Source: Couchioplanes azureus | GTDB taxonomy: Bacteria > Actinomycetota > Actinomycetes > Mycobacteriales > Micromonosporaceae | Direction: 5' to 3' | Assembly: GCF_014648355.1 (NCBI RefSeq) | Contig: NZ_BMQY01000008.1 | Span: 1-44,333 of the forward strand | DNA: 44,333 nt | Shown: piece by piece, positions 15,944 through 24,708 of the stretch | Numbering within the stretch: position 1 is the first letter of the stretch | How the letters are laid out: each line of letters opens with the position of its first letter | Program-made: the position numbers and the translations under genes | Notes under the pieces: generated by a model | What the model saw: the letters and a program-made list of their open reading frames with translations, nothing else | The model's database searches: none | What the model was told of the DNA's origin: nothing

Positions 15944-17032
15944 TCACGGGAGGACAGCCCGCTGCGCAGCGGACCGGCGGGAAGCGCCGGCGCCGCCCGT
16001 ACGGGCCAGCAGGGCGTCGGCGACCCGCTCGGTGCCCCGGCCGTCGATGGCGGCCCAGGCCCGCGCCGCCAGGCCCCCGCGTGCCGCCGGGTCGGTGAGC
16101 AGGCCGCGCAGCACGCGGGTGGCGGTGTCCGCCGCGGCACCGGGTGGGCGCAGTGCCGGCAGGTGGCCGAGGCCCGAGGCGAAACCCCGGGCGACCGTCC
16201 GTTCGTACCCGTGGATCTGGTTGTCCACGACGCGGACCACCGCGGCGGGCACGCCGAGGCAGAGCAGCTCCCAGGTCGCGGTGCCGCTTGCGCTGACCGC
16301 GAGGTCGGCGCCGGCGAGCAGCTCGGGCAGCCGGTCGGTCGGCGCGATCACGTCGATCCGCTGGCCGGGGCCGGGGGTCAGCGCGAGCAGCTCCCCGCGC
16401 AGGCCGGCGTCGGCGGCCACGACGGCGGCCTCGAACGCCGCGCCGGTGCGCACCAGCAGCCGTCCGATCACCGGGGCCGCGCGGAAGGCGTCGGTGCCAC
16501 CGAAGAAAGCCACGACCCTGGGGGTACGGGTGGCGTCCGGCCGGCGCGGCGACGCGGGTCGCAACTGCCGTACACCACGGCGCAGGAGGGCGTACTCGAG
16601 GCCGGCGAGCCGGGTCGCGCCGCGGGGCAGGGCGGGCGCGGTGAGCTCCGCGTCGAGGTTCTGGTCGACGTAGACGTCGGCGTGCTGACCGCGCAGCTCC
16701 CCGTCGACGACGGCCAGCACCGGGCGTCCGGTGGCCCGCACGGCGGCGCTGTGCGCGGGCGGGAGCCGGTAGGAGTCGACGACCAGCGCGTCCAGGCCGA
16801 GCCGGCCGGTGACGGCGAGCAGGGCGGTGGCGGTCGGCGGCGGGGGATGCCGCGGCAGGCCGCGGGTGGTCAGCTGCGTCTCGGCCCAGGCAAGGCCGCC
16901 CAGGTCACCGAGGAAGTGCACCTCGGCGCCGCGGGCGGTCAGCTCCTCGGCCAGCGCCACGCACCGCACGAGGTGTCCCACGCCGGTGCGGGGCCCGGCG
17001 TCGCAGCGGATCCCGACGCGCGGCGCCGTCAC
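15944..17032 (-). CDS. pseG: PseG-like UDP-sugar hydrolase (pseudaminic acid pathway)
   Basis: 362 residues from GTG 17032, in GTGA overlap with pseF. The N-terminus VGIRCDAGPRTGVGHLVRC contains the G-x-G-H-x-x-R motif with the catalytic His of PseG/SpsG. A GT-B-like second lobe shows VAFFGGTDAF, IDVIAPTDRLPELLAGADLAV, SGTATWELLCLGVP and VVDNQ. It removes UDP from UDP-2,4-diacetamido-2,4,6-trideoxy-altropyranose, the step before PseI condensation, in the cytoplasm. It is the last gene of the pseB-pseC-x-x-pseF-pseG operon. The other pathway enzymes in the window make the assignment firm at pathway level. Confidence 0.87.
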   Translation of the reverse strand: MTAPRVGIRCDAGPRTGVGHLVRCVALAEELTARGAEVHFLGDLGGLAWAETQLTTRGLPRHPPPPTATALLAVTGRLGLDALVVDSYRLPPAHSAAVRATGRPVLAVVDGELRGQHADVYVDQNLDAELTAPALPRGATRLAGLEYALLRRGVRQLRPASPRRPDATRTPRVVAFFGGTDAFRAAPVIGRLLVRTGAAFEAAVVAADAGLRGELLALTPGPGQRIDVIAPTDRLPELLAGADLAVSASGTATWELLCLGVPAAVVRVVDNQIHGYERTVARGFASGLGHLPALRPPGAAADTATRVLRGLLTDPAARGGLAARAWAAIDGRGTERVADALLARTGGAGASRRSAAQRAVLP

Positions 17033-17757
17033 GCCTCCACCAGGGCCTTCTGCCGGACGTGGGCGTTGAGCTCGACGAGGTCCGGGCGTTCCGCGAGCCA
17101 GCCGGCCAGCGTGCGCACGGCCGCCGGCTCGTCGCCGAAGTGCGCCACGACCGCCTCGACCAGCTGCCAGTCCTCCTCGGTGTCCAGCGTGAGACGCAGG
17201 TGCGAGAGGTCCGGTTGCAGGGTCAGCCCCAGCACCGTGAAGTCCTCGGGGTGCGAATACACGTACGAGGTCACATGGGTGCGATGGTGCCCCGTCGCGA
17301 GGGAGTCGAGGCGGCGCAGCACGTCTGTGTGGACCACCTCGACGTCGGTGCCGCGTGGCAGGGTGCGGGCGATGGAGGTGCTCAGGTAGTCCACGCCCGG
17401 TGCCGCCGCGAACGTCCGGGCGGCCAGCCGCACCAGCCCGGGGTCGAGCAGCGGGCAGTCCGCCGTGAAGCGCAGCACCGCGTCGCTGTCGCAGGCGTCC
17501 ACCACGCCCAGGAACCGGGTGAGCACGTCGTCCACCGGCCCGCGGTGGCACCGCACGCCGAGCGCGGCGCATTCGGCCACGATCGCGTCGTCGCGCGCCT
17601 CCACGGTGGTGGCCACGACGAGGTCGTCGAGGACGCCGCCGGCCTGTGCCGCGGCGACGACCCGGGCCAGCACGGTACGCCCGCCGAGCGGCCGCAGGAC
17701 CTTGCCGGGCAGCCGGGAGGAGCCCATCCGGGCCTGGACGATGCCGAGGGTACGCAT
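17029..17757 (-). CDS. pseF: PseF/SpsF-like CMP-nonulosonate cytidylyltransferase
   Basis: 242 residues from ATG 17757, with GGAAGGA upstream. The nucleotide-binding signature VQARMGSSRLPGKVLRPLGG opens the protein, followed by LVVATTVEARDDAIV, CHRGPVDDVLTRF, RFTADCPLLDP and RLTLDTEEDWQLVE, the order seen in the SpsF/PseF cytidylyltransferase family. It would activate pseudaminic acid as CMP-Pse. The sequence looks closer to the SpsF branch than to NeuA, so strict Pse specificity rests on context: PseG follows in overlap and PseB, C, H and I are all nearby. Confidence 0.82.
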   Translation of the reverse strand: MRTLGIVQARMGSSRLPGKVLRPLGGRTVLARVVAAAQAGGVLDDLVVATTVEARDDAIVAECAALGVRCHRGPVDDVLTRFLGVVDACDSDAVLRFTADCPLLDPGLVRLAARTFAAAPGVDYLSTSIARTLPRGTDVEVVHTDVLRRLDSLATGHHRTHVTSYVYSHPEDFTVLGLTLQPDLSHLRLTLDTEEDWQLVEAVVAHFGDEPAAVRTLAGWLAERPDLVELNAHVRQKALVEA

Positions 17758-17780
17758 GTCGTTCCTTCCGTACGGGACGG

Positions 17781-19289
17781 TCACCGCCGCACCCGGCGCA
17801 GCAGCCGGACGGCGAGGCGGGTGAGGCGGTAGGGCAGGGTTCCGCTGAAGGCGTCGATCTGCAGCCGGGCCCGGCGCAGCTCGCCGTCGCGGCGGTCGAG
17901 CTCCTCGCGGTACCACTGCGCCAGGTCGGTGGCGTCGGCCAGCTGCCGGCGCAGGGCGCCGAGTTGCTCGTGGTGCTCGCGCAGCGCCACCGGCGCCGGG
18001 GTGGCCCCGGCCGGCGCGGGGTCGGTGCCCTCCTCGTCGAGCCCGGCCGCTCCGGCCAGGACGGCGGTGAGCGAGGCCTCGTCGGCGACCGCCGGCCAGG
18101 GATGGGCGTACCCGCCGGTGAGGACGGTGCGGGCGAATCGGCGCAGTGCCCCCGCCGCGGCGGCCGGCGTGCCGACCGCCGCGGCCGGAGCGCCCGGGTC
18201 GATCAGCCGGTACGTCTCACCGTCGACGAGGACGTTGTCCGCGGTGGCGGCCGCGCGGTCGGTGGGCGCCAGGGTGCCGAGCCAGCCGACCCAGCCGGTC
18301 AGCAGCCGCCGGACCACCGGCAGGTCGTGCCGCAGCAGCGCGCCCAGCAACAGCTCCTCGAGCAGCCGCCCGGCCGGCAGGAGACCTTCGGCGCCCCGGG
18401 CCACCTCGGTGACCGGCCCGTCGCCGAGCAGCACCGACGGCCCGGCGAAGGCCGGGGCCGACCGGGGCTCCCGGTGCGCGACGACCAGCCAGCAGGGGGC
18501 GAGGGCGGCGCCGAGTCCGGCGTGGACGGCCGCCGCGGCGAGCCGCCGCGGGTCGCTGAGGACGAGCCGGCCGGCGTACGCCCGCGCGACCGCGCGCGCC
18601 GCGGCGGCCGACAGCGCGCCGGCCGGCTCGGCGCCAAGCGCCTCCGCGGTGGCGATCAGTGTCGGGGCCGACGGCAGCGGCCAGGCCGCCGCCTGCCAGC
18701 TCACCGTGAGCCCGTCCGCGGCGAGCCGGCCGGCCAGCCGGGCCGGGTTCCCCGGGGTGGTGCCGAACTCGCCGAGTGCCTGCCAGGTCGCGCCCGCGTG
18801 GGCGGACGTGGCCGTGTGCGGGTCGACCAGCCGGTGCACACCCAGCTCGTTCTCGACGGCCAGCAGCAGGATGCCACCCGGGCGCAGCACACCTTGCAGC
18901 ACCTGGCGGCTGCCGTCCCAGCCGAGCTGTGGCTCCTCGACCGAGCACAGCCGGTCCAGGCCGTCGAGCGCCACGACGGCGTCGTATCCCGGGCTGTCGT
19001 CCAGTTTGGCCAGGCTGCCGCACAATGTCGTGATGCCGCGCTCCGCGGCGGCGCGCGCGTCCGGCTCGCCGCGCAGCAGGCAGCTGACCGGCCCGTACGT
19101 GGACAGCGCGTCCACGAGAGCGTCGTCGTGCGGACCGGCCACCAGCAGCCGCCCGCCGGGCGGCAGGAGGGCGCCGACCCGATGGGCCAGCTCGACCAGC
19201 AGGGGCCCGCCCGCCGGTGGCCGGGCGCCGGCCCGGCGATCGGACCAGCCGGGCATCTCGCCGCCGATGAGGTGCAGCTCGCCGCTCAT
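17781..19289 (-). CDS. Large protein with methyltransferase-like half and C-terminal coiled coil
   Basis: 502 residues from ATG 19289, in ATGA overlap with the upstream gene. The N-terminal half resembles an AdoMet methyltransferase: LLPPGGRLLVAGPHDD (motif I-like), YDAVVALDGLDRL (motif IV-like), VLRPGGILLLAVENELGVHRLVD. The glycine motif is weak, so catalysis is uncertain. A helical middle (about 190-390) follows, then a charged coiled coil (REHHEQLGALRRQLADATD... RREEL-type heptads around 430-475) and a basic tail LPYRLTRLAVRLLRRVRR, an ending often seen in glycan-locus glycosyltransferases and methyltransferases and suited to membrane contact. It sits within the pse operon, so a role in assembly or modification of the Pse glycan is likely. 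No close named family recognised. Confidence 0.6.
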   Translation of the reverse strand: MSGELHLIGGEMPGWSDRRAGARPPAGGPLLVELAHRVGALLPPGGRLLVAGPHDDALVDALSTYGPVSCLLRGEPDARAAAERGITTLCGSLAKLDDSPGYDAVVALDGLDRLCSVEEPQLGWDGSRQVLQGVLRPGGILLLAVENELGVHRLVDPHTATSAHAGATWQALGEFGTTPGNPARLAGRLAADGLTVSWQAAAWPLPSAPTLIATAEALGAEPAGALSAAAARAVARAYAGRLVLSDPRRLAAAAVHAGLGAALAPCWLVVAHREPRSAPAFAGPSVLLGDGPVTEVARGAEGLLPAGRLLEELLLGALLRHDLPVVRRLLTGWVGWLGTLAPTDRAAATADNVLVDGETYRLIDPGAPAAAVGTPAAAAGALRRFARTVLTGGYAHPWPAVADEASLTAVLAGAAGLDEEGTDPAPAGATPAPVALREHHEQLGALRRQLADATDLAQWYREELDRRDGELRRARLQIDAFSGTLPYRLTRLAVRLLRRVRR

Positions 19290-20113
19290 GCCGCGGCGGC
19301 CGATCGCCGGCTCCAGCCGAGGAGGGCCCGCAGCTCGCCCGGTGCGGCGACGCTGTCCGCGCCGAGCTCGGCGGCCGCGACCTCCGCGGCGACGACGGGA
19401 TCCGGGTCGACGCCGTGCAGCTGGCTCCACTGCCGCCGGATCCGGTCGGCGGTCCGGCGGTCCTCGTGTGCCAGCCGCATCGGGTCGCCGTAGACGGCGG
19501 GCGTGCAACCGGCCACCGCGCCGTAGAGGACGGCGCTGCCGAGCCGGTTGGAGGCCACCCGCCGGTGCCGGCGCAGCTCGGCGAGCTGCCGGCGGAGGAA
19601 GTCCACGTCGGTGTCCCGCCGCTGCAAGCCCCGGTAGCCGTGACACACGACCCGTCCGGCGGCCTCGTACACGGCCCGGATGCGGTCGTCGCGATACTCG
19701 TGCCAGTAGAGGCAGAAGGTGACCGGGCCCGGCTCGGTGGCCCGGATCTCGTCGATCAGCCGCCGGTGGTCGCCGCGGACGTGCTGGCCCTCCCAGCCGT
19801 GGAAGGGGTACCAGATGGTTCCCTCGCGGGCCGGCGGCGGCTCCGGCGGGGGCTGCATCGTCAGCAGGTACAGCCACGGCGCGCCGATCGCCGTGGCCAG
19901 CCGCCGGCCCATGGACCAGGCCCGGCGGCGGGTCTGCGGTGACCAGACGAAGATCGGGTGGCCGGGGGCGTACGGCGTCCCCGGGCCGAGGCCGTCCAGG
20001 ACGTTCCACCCGTGCTGCAGGTAGCCCCCGATCCGGGGCGGGTCGCCGCGGCCCAGCCCGCAGTACTCGGCCAGCACGTGCGCATGGCCGTAGAAGTGGT
20101 TGGCGTGGTGCAC
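19286..20113 (-). CDS. Unrecognised pse-operon protein, possible glycosyltransferase
   Basis: 275 residues from GTG 20113; GGAGGG in the end of pseC precedes it at spacing 7, and its stop overlaps the next ATG. No signal peptide or membrane segment. Visible blocks are HHANHFYGHAHVLAEYCGLG, a HGWN segment, PIFVWSPQTRRRAW, VTFCLYWHEYRDD, VVCHGYRGLQRRDTDVDFLRRQLAELRRHRRVASNRLGSAVLYGAVAGCTPAVYGDPM (quoted in parts). The latter half, with SNRLGSAVLYGA-x-G-x-P-x-VYGDP, is reminiscent of GT-B fold ends that bind the nucleotide sugar, as in several capsule glycosyltransferases. A sialyl/pseudaminyl transferase role would fit the operon, but this is inference. Confidence 0.55.
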   Translation of the reverse strand: MHHANHFYGHAHVLAEYCGLGRGDPPRIGGYLQHGWNVLDGLGPGTPYAPGHPIFVWSPQTRRRAWSMGRRLATAIGAPWLYLLTMQPPPEPPPAREGTIWYPFHGWEGQHVRGDHRRLIDEIRATEPGPVTFCLYWHEYRDDRIRAVYEAAGRVVCHGYRGLQRRDTDVDFLRRQLAELRRHRRVASNRLGSAVLYGAVAGCTPAVYGDPMRLAHEDRRTADRIRRQWSQLHGVDPDPVVAAEVAAAELGADSVAAPGELRALLGWSRRSAAAA

Positions 20114-20117
20114 CCGG

Positions 20118-21242
20118 TCAGCCCTCCAGGATCGCGCGCAGCACGCCGACCACCCGGTCCTGGTCGGCCTCGCTCAGGTCGGCGAAGAGCGGCAGGGAGA
20201 GCTGTTCGGCGTAGAACGCCTCGGCCACCGGGCACATGCCCCGCCGGTAGCCGAGGTCGGCGAAGACGGGCTGCCAGTACACCGGCAGGTAGTTGACCTG
20301 CACGCCGATGCCGGCCGCACGCATGCGGTCGTACACCTCGCGGCGCCGCCCGTCGAGGATCCGGACGGGGTAGAGGTGACGCATCGGGTCCACCCAGGCC
20401 CGTTGCGCGGGCAGTCGCAGTCCCGGTACGCCGGCGAGCAGCTCGTCGTAGCGGGCGGACAGTGCCGACCGGCGGGCCTTGAACGCGTCGAGCCGGCGCA
20501 GCTGGGCGCTGCCCAGCGCGCACAGCACATCGGGCAGGCGGTAGTTGAGCCCGAGCTCGTGCACCTCCTGGTGCCAGCCGCCCTCGTCCGGATGGCGCAG
20601 CCGGGCGCGGTCGCGGACCAGCCCCCCGGTGCGGAAGGCCCGTACCCGCTCCAGCAGGGTCGCGTCGGTGGCGGCCACCGCGCCGCCCTCGGCGGTGGTC
20701 AGGTTCTTGGTGGGGAAGAAGGAGAACGTGGTCAGGTCGGCCAGGGTGCCCACCGGCCGGCCCCGGTAGCGGGACCCGATGGCGTGGGCCGCGTCCGCGA
20801 TGAGGGTGGCCCCCGCGGTGTCGGCCACCTTGCGCAGCTCGTCGTACTCGGCCGGGTGGCCGGCGTAGTCGACGGCGGTGACCGCCCGGGTCCGCGTCGA
20901 GCACAGCGCCCCGGCCGCCGCCGGATCGAGGTTGCCGGTGTCCTCCTCCACGTCGGCGAAGACCACGGTGGCACCCAGCAGGACGGCGGTGGACGCGGTC
21001 GCCACGAAGGTCATCGGTGAGGTCACCACCTCGCGGCCGGGACCCACGCCCGCGGCGGCGTACGCGCTGTGCAGCGCGGCGGTGCCGTTGGCGACCGCCG
21101 CACAGGGCGCGCCGGCGACCCGTTGCAGGTCGGCCTCGAAGGTGGCCACGGCGGGCCCGGTGGTGAGCCAGTCGCTGCGCAGCGCGGCGACGACGGCCGC
21201 CACGTCCGAGTCGTCGATGGACTGGCGCCCGTACGGGAGCAT
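20118..21242 (-). CDS. pseC: PseC-like UDP-4-keto-sugar aminotransferase
   Basis: 374 residues from ATG 21242, sharing one base with the pseB stop (TGATG). DegT/DnrJ/EryC1 aminotransferase fold: MLPYGRQSIDDSDVAAV start typical of PseC, LTTGPAVATFE, AVANGTAALHSAY, TSPMTFVATAS, VDYAGHP, DAAHAIGS, and the PLP lysine in FSFFPTKNLTTAEGG (Lys179). GLNYRLPD and VQVNYLPVYWQP complete the family pattern. It converts the 4-keto product of PseB to the 4-amino sugar using glutamate. The tight coupling to pseB and the N-terminal IPYGRQ-type start favour PseC over other sugar aminotransferases. Confidence 0.9.
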   Translation of the reverse strand: MLPYGRQSIDDSDVAAVVAALRSDWLTTGPAVATFEADLQRVAGAPCAAVANGTAALHSAYAAAGVGPGREVVTSPMTFVATASTAVLLGATVVFADVEEDTGNLDPAAAGALCSTRTRAVTAVDYAGHPAEYDELRKVADTAGATLIADAAHAIGSRYRGRPVGTLADLTTFSFFPTKNLTTAEGGAVAATDATLLERVRAFRTGGLVRDRARLRHPDEGGWHQEVHELGLNYRLPDVLCALGSAQLRRLDAFKARRSALSARYDELLAGVPGLRLPAQRAWVDPMRHLYPVRILDGRRREVYDRMRAAGIGVQVNYLPVYWQPVFADLGYRRGMCPVAEAFYAEQLSLPLFADLSEADQDRVVGVLRAILEG

Positions 21243-22222
21243 CACTGCCGCTCCAGGATCTCGCGCATCTGATCGACCTCGAGCCACAGATCGTTGTTGT
21301 CGGAGCGGTAGTTGAACCCGTCGGGGACGCGCTCGCCGCCGTCCGGCGTCTCGTAGCCCCAGCTCGCCATGACCGGCTGGACCACGTAGCGGTCCGGAAA
21401 GCGCAGCGTCCGGCGGCTGTCGTCGGCCGAGATCATCTCCTCGTGCAGCTTCTCCCCGGGACGCATGCCCACCTCGTGCGTGGTGGCGTTGGGCGCGACG
21501 GCCGCCACCAGGTCGACGATGCGCATGCTGGGGATGCGGGGCACGTACAGCTCACCGCCCTGCATGCGGTCGAACGAGTCCACCACGAACCGCACGGCCT
21601 GCTCCAGGGTGATCCAGAAGCGGGTCATCCGCTTGTCGGTGACGGGCAGGCTGCGCCCCTCGGCGTTGAGCCGCCGGAACAGCGGCACGACCGAGCCGCG
21701 GCTGCCCATCACGTTGCCGTAGCGCACCACCGCGAACCGGGTCCGGTGGTGGGCGGCGTAGTGGTTGCCGGCGATGAACAGCTTGTCCGCGACCAGCTTG
21801 GTGGCGCCGTAGAGGTTGACCGGGCTGGACGCCTTGTCGGTCGACAGCGCCACGACCTTGTGCACCCCGGCCGCGATCGCCGCGTCGATGACGTTCTGCG
21901 AGCCGTCGACGTTCGTCGCGACGTACTCCGACGGGTTGTACTCGGCCGTGTCGACCTGCTTGAGGGCGGCGGCGTGCACGACGTGGTCGATGCCGTGCAT
22001 GGCCCGCACCAGGCGGTCGCGGTCGCGGATGTCGCCGATGAAGAAGCGCAGCCGGGGGTCGTCCGCGAACATCTGCCGCAGCTCGTACTGCTTGAGCTCG
22101 TCGCGGGAGAAGACCACGATGCGGTGCGGATCCAGGTGGGTCAGGGCGTGGCGCAGGAAGGCCTTGCCGAACGAGCCGGTGGCGCCGGTGACCAGTATCG
22201 ACGATCCGCTGGAAATGCTCAT
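21242..22222 (-). CDS. pseB: PseB-like UDP-GlcNAc 4,6-dehydratase (5-inverting)
   Basis: 326 residues from ATG 22222, GGAG at spacing 8. The NAD(P) motif TGATGSFGKAF opens the protein. FSRDELKQYELRQ, FFIGDIRDRDRL, HAAALKQVDTAEYNP, ALSTDKASSPVNLYGATKLVADKLF (Tyr-x3-Lys), RYGNVMGSRGSVVPLF and GMRPGEKLHEEMIS are hallmark segments of PseB/FlaA1-type inverting dehydratases. It performs the first step, UDP-GlcNAc to the 4-keto-L-altro sugar. First gene of the minus-strand operon; divergent from the ACP gene across a 185-base intergenic region that must hold both promoters. Confidence 0.92.
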   Translation of the reverse strand: MSISSGSSILVTGATGSFGKAFLRHALTHLDPHRIVVFSRDELKQYELRQMFADDPRLRFFIGDIRDRDRLVRAMHGIDHVVHAAALKQVDTAEYNPSEYVATNVDGSQNVIDAAIAAGVHKVVALSTDKASSPVNLYGATKLVADKLFIAGNHYAAHHRTRFAVVRYGNVMGSRGSVVPLFRRLNAEGRSLPVTDKRMTRFWITLEQAVRFVVDSFDRMQGGELYVPRIPSMRIVDLVAAVAPNATTHEVGMRPGEKLHEEMISADDSRRTLRFPDRYVVQPVMASWGYETPDGGERVPDGFNYRSDNNDLWLEVDQMREILERQ

Positions 22223-22407
22223 TTCAGCTGCTCCGGGGTGGGATTGAGGGCGACTCGAGCCGGAAGCATAACGAGCCGATGGACCATTTCCAATGGCTGT
22301 CCAAAAAGGCGGTCAGCGTTCACGTACAGTTCAACCGGGATTTGTCGCGGCGCGCCGGCCGGCTTGGAGAAGGTGGTGCCCTGTGCCCCTTTTCCCTGGA
22401 GTGAACC
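22223..22407. promoter_or_regulatory. Divergent intergenic region, pseB / ACP operon
   Basis: 185 bases separate the ATG of pseB (minus) from the GTG of the ACP gene (plus). It is noticeably less GC-rich than its surroundings (for example around 22255-22330). It must contain the promoters of both operons and is the likely point of shared control. I could not identify -10/-35 boxes or an operator with confidence. Confidence 0.5.
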
Positions 22408-22650
22408 GTGATTGAGCTGCAGCGACTGCGTGAGGTGTTCCGGGTGTCGCTCGACCTGCCCGCGGACCGGCACGTCGACGACCTGCAATACCAGGACGAC
22501 AAGTGGGATTCACTGGCTCACATGTCCCTGGTCGCGTCGATCGAAGATGAATTCTCGGTGATGCTCGATACCGACGACGTCATCAATATGAGCAGCTTCG
22601 CGGAGGCCGTGCGAATTCTGGGTAAATACGGGATTGACGTTCATGGCTGA
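22408..22650 (+). CDS. Acyl carrier protein
   Basis: 80 residues from GTG 22408 (TGGAG upstream). The four-helix ACP pattern is visible with the phosphopantetheine serine in KWDSLAHMSLVASIEDEF (Ser35), followed by the acidic helix II. Overall it is rich in Asp/Glu. As holo-ACP it would carry an acyl group as a thioester for the enzymes encoded next to it (SDR reductase, acyl-AMP ligase, LuxE, LuxC). It is first in this five-gene operon and its end overlaps the SDR start by 8 bases. It is distinct in context from a fatty-acid-synthase ACP, since no FAS elongation genes are nearby. Confidence 0.88.
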   Translation: MIELQRLREVFRVSLDLPADRHVDDLQYQDDKWDSLAHMSLVASIEDEFSVMLDTDDVINMSSFAEAVRILGKYGIDVHG

Positions 22651-23380
22651 CCGGGTGGCACTGGTCACCGGGGCGTCCCGCGGCATCGGCCGGGCCACCG
22701 CCACCCGGCTGGCCGAGCAGGGACACCACCTCGTGCTGCACGGGCAGCACCGCGATCCGGTCGGCGAGGTGGCCGCCGAGCTGGCCGGCAAGTTCGACGT
22801 CACGGTCGTGCCCACCCACGGCGACGTCGCCGAGCCGGCGACCAGCCGGACCGCCGTGCGGCTGGCGTTCGAGCAATTCGGCCGGCTGGACGCGCTGGTG
22901 GTCAACGCCGGCACGCACGGCGCCGGGATGCTGGGCATGACCGACGACGCCACCGTGCAGCGGCTGTTCGCGGTCAACGCGGCCGGTGCGGTGCACCTGT
23001 TGCAGAGCGCCGCCCGCCTGCTCGGCCGCGGCACCGCCCCCGCCGTCGTGCTCGTGTCGTCGCTGGTGGGCACCGCGGGGATCGCCGGTCAGGCGGCGTA
23101 CGCGGCGAGCAAGGCCGCGGTCGCCGGGCTCGCCCGCTCGGCCGCCAAGGAATGGGGACCGCGCGGGATCCGGGTCAACGCGGTGGCCCCGGGGTTCATC
23201 ACCACCGACATGCTGGCCTCGCTGGACGAGGACGGCCGCGCCGGGCGGGTCGCCGCCACGCCGCTGGGGCGGCTCGGCAGCCCGGAGGAGGTCGCCGACG
23301 TGATCGCCTTCCTGCTCGGCGATCAGGCCCGCTTCGTCACCGGCCAGGTGCTGGGCGTCGACGGAGGTCTCACGCTGTGA
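22643..23380 (+). CDS. Short-chain dehydrogenase/reductase, FabG-like
   Basis: 245 residues from ATG 22643, overlapping the ACP gene by 8 bases. Classical SDR: cofactor motif TGASRGIGRATA, the structural NAG (VVNAGTHGAG), catalytic Ser in VLVSSLVGTAG and YAASK (Tyr-x3-Lys), then GIRVNAVAPGFITTDM and VTGQVLGVDGGLTL. Length and motifs equal 3-oxoacyl-ACP reductase FabG. Next to an ACP it would most simply reduce a 3-oxoacyl-ACP to the 3-hydroxyacyl form, though other carbonyl substrates (including the aldehyde made by LuxC) are possible. NADPH is expected from the Arg after the glycine motif. Confidence 0.88.
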   Translation: MADRVALVTGASRGIGRATATRLAEQGHHLVLHGQHRDPVGEVAAELAGKFDVTVVPTHGDVAEPATSRTAVRLAFEQFGRLDALVVNAGTHGAGMLGMTDDATVQRLFAVNAAGAVHLLQSAARLLGRGTAPAVVLVSSLVGTAGIAGQAAYAASKAAVAGLARSAAKEWGPRGIRVNAVAPGFITTDMLASLDEDGRAGRVAATPLGRLGSPEEVADVIAFLLGDQARFVTGQVLGVDGGLTL

Positions 23381-24708
23381 ACCTGCTCCACCCCGCCGCC
23401 CGCGTGATCGACGCCGCGACCGGCGAGACGCTCGACCACGCCGCCGTGGCGGCCGCCGCCGAGGCCTTCGACCGCAGCCCGCCGGGCGCGGTGTTCCTCC
23501 CCATGCCGACGGAGCTCCCGGCCGTCGCACGCTATCTCGGCGCCCTGCGAGCCGGCCGGCCCGTGGCGCTGCTCGACCCCGGCCTGGCCCCGCCGGTCCT
23601 GGCCTCCTGGGTGCGGCGTTTCGCGCCCGCGACCGTCGCCGGCGCGTCCGCCGAGCCGCCCGCCGGCTACCGGGCCACCGGCGGCGACTGGGTCCGCACG
23701 TCACCGGCGGCCGGCGTCCACGCCGACCTGGCGCTGCTGCTGACCACGAGCGGGTCGACCGGCGACCCGAAGCTGGTGCGGCTGTCCCGCTCGGCGGTGC
23801 GCTCCAACGCGGAGGCCATCGCCGCCAGCCTGGGCATCGGCGGCGGCGACGTGACGGTGACCACCCTGCCGCTGTTCTACACGTACGGGCTGTCGGTGCT
23901 GCACAGTCACCTGCTGCGCGGCGCGACGGTCGTCCTGGAGCGGACCGGCCTCGCGCAGCGTGCCTTCTGGACGGCCGTGGACGAGCACGGCGTGACCTCC
24001 CTGGCCGCCGTGCCGTACCAGTACGAGATGCTGCGGCGGCTGCGCTTCGACCCGGCCCGGCATCCTGCGCTGCGTACCCTGACGCAGGCCGGCGGGCGGC
24101 TGCGGACCGAGCTGGTCGCCGAGTTCGGCCGGCGCATGGCCGACGCCGGCGGCCGCCTGGTGGTCATGTACGGCCAGACCGAGGCCACCGCCCGCATGAC
24201 GGTCCTGCCGCCGGAGCGGATCGCCGACCGGCTCGGCTCCGTGGGGCTGCCGATACCGGGCGGATCGCTGGCGATACACGACGGCGAGGTCGTCTACACC
24301 GGACCCAACACCATGATGGGGTACGCCGAAAGCGCCGCCGACCTGGCCCGCGGCGACGACCTGCACGGCGTGCTGCACACCGGTGACCTCGGGCACGTCG
24401 ACGACGAGGGCTTCCTGTTCGTGACCGGCCGCCGCAAACGCATCGGCAAGGTGTTCGGCGTGCGCGTCAACCTCGACGACGTCGAGCGGGAACTGGCCGG
24501 GCACGGCGCGGTCGCGGCGGTCGCCGGCGAGGACCGGCTGCACGTCTTCGTCGAGGGCGCCGATACGGCCGCGGCCCGGGCCATCCGTACCGAGCTGGCG
24601 ACCCTGCTCGACACCCACTTCACCGGGCTGGACGTCCGCGGCGTCGACACCCTGCCGTTGCTGCCCACCGGCAAGGTGGACTATCGCAGCCTGGAGGCAC
24701 AGGTATGA
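23377..24708 (+). CDS. Acyl-AMP ligase (AMP-dependent synthetase)
   Basis: 443 residues from GTG 23377 (GTGA overlap; GGAGG 9 bases upstream). ANL-superfamily enzyme: the P-loop-like LLLTTSGSTGDPKLVRLS, VMYGQTEATARMTVL, HTGDLGHVDDEGFLFVTGRRKRIGKVFG (hinge Asp and Arg/Lys), and the C-terminal catalytic Lys in PTGKVDY. It is shorter than typical acyl-CoA ligases (about 500-550) because the N-terminal region is compact. It activates a carboxylic acid as adenylate and passes it on, here probably to the adjacent ACP or to CoA. Its stop overlaps the luxE-like start (ATGA). Chain length is not predictable. Confidence 0.87.
   Translation: MNLLHPAARVIDAATGETLDHAAVAAAAEAFDRSPPGAVFLPMPTELPAVARYLGALRAGRPVALLDPGLAPPVLASWVRRFAPATVAGASAEPPAGYRATGGDWVRTSPAAGVHADLALLLTTSGSTGDPKLVRLSRSAVRSNAEAIAASLGIGGGDVTVTTLPLFYTYGLSVLHSHLLRGATVVLERTGLAQRAFWTAVDEHGVTSLAAVPYQYEMLRRLRFDPARHPALRTLTQAGGRLRTELVAEFGRRMADAGGRLVVMYGQTEATARMTVLPPERIADRLGSVGLPIPGGSLAIHDGEVVYTGPNTMMGYAESAADLARGDDLHGVLHTGDLGHVDDEGFLFVTGRRKRIGKVFGVRVNLDDVERELAGHGAVAAVAGEDRLHVFVEGADTAAARAIRTELATLLDTHFTGLDVRGVDTLPLLPTGKVDYRSLEAQV

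Noticed and set aside
15944..17757. Legionaminic or sialic acid pathway instead of pseudaminic
   Set aside because: PseB is of the inverting FlaA1 type, the aminotransferase start and the synthase insert fit PseC and PseI, and no hydrolysing UDP-GlcNAc 2-epimerase or Leg-specific gene is present.
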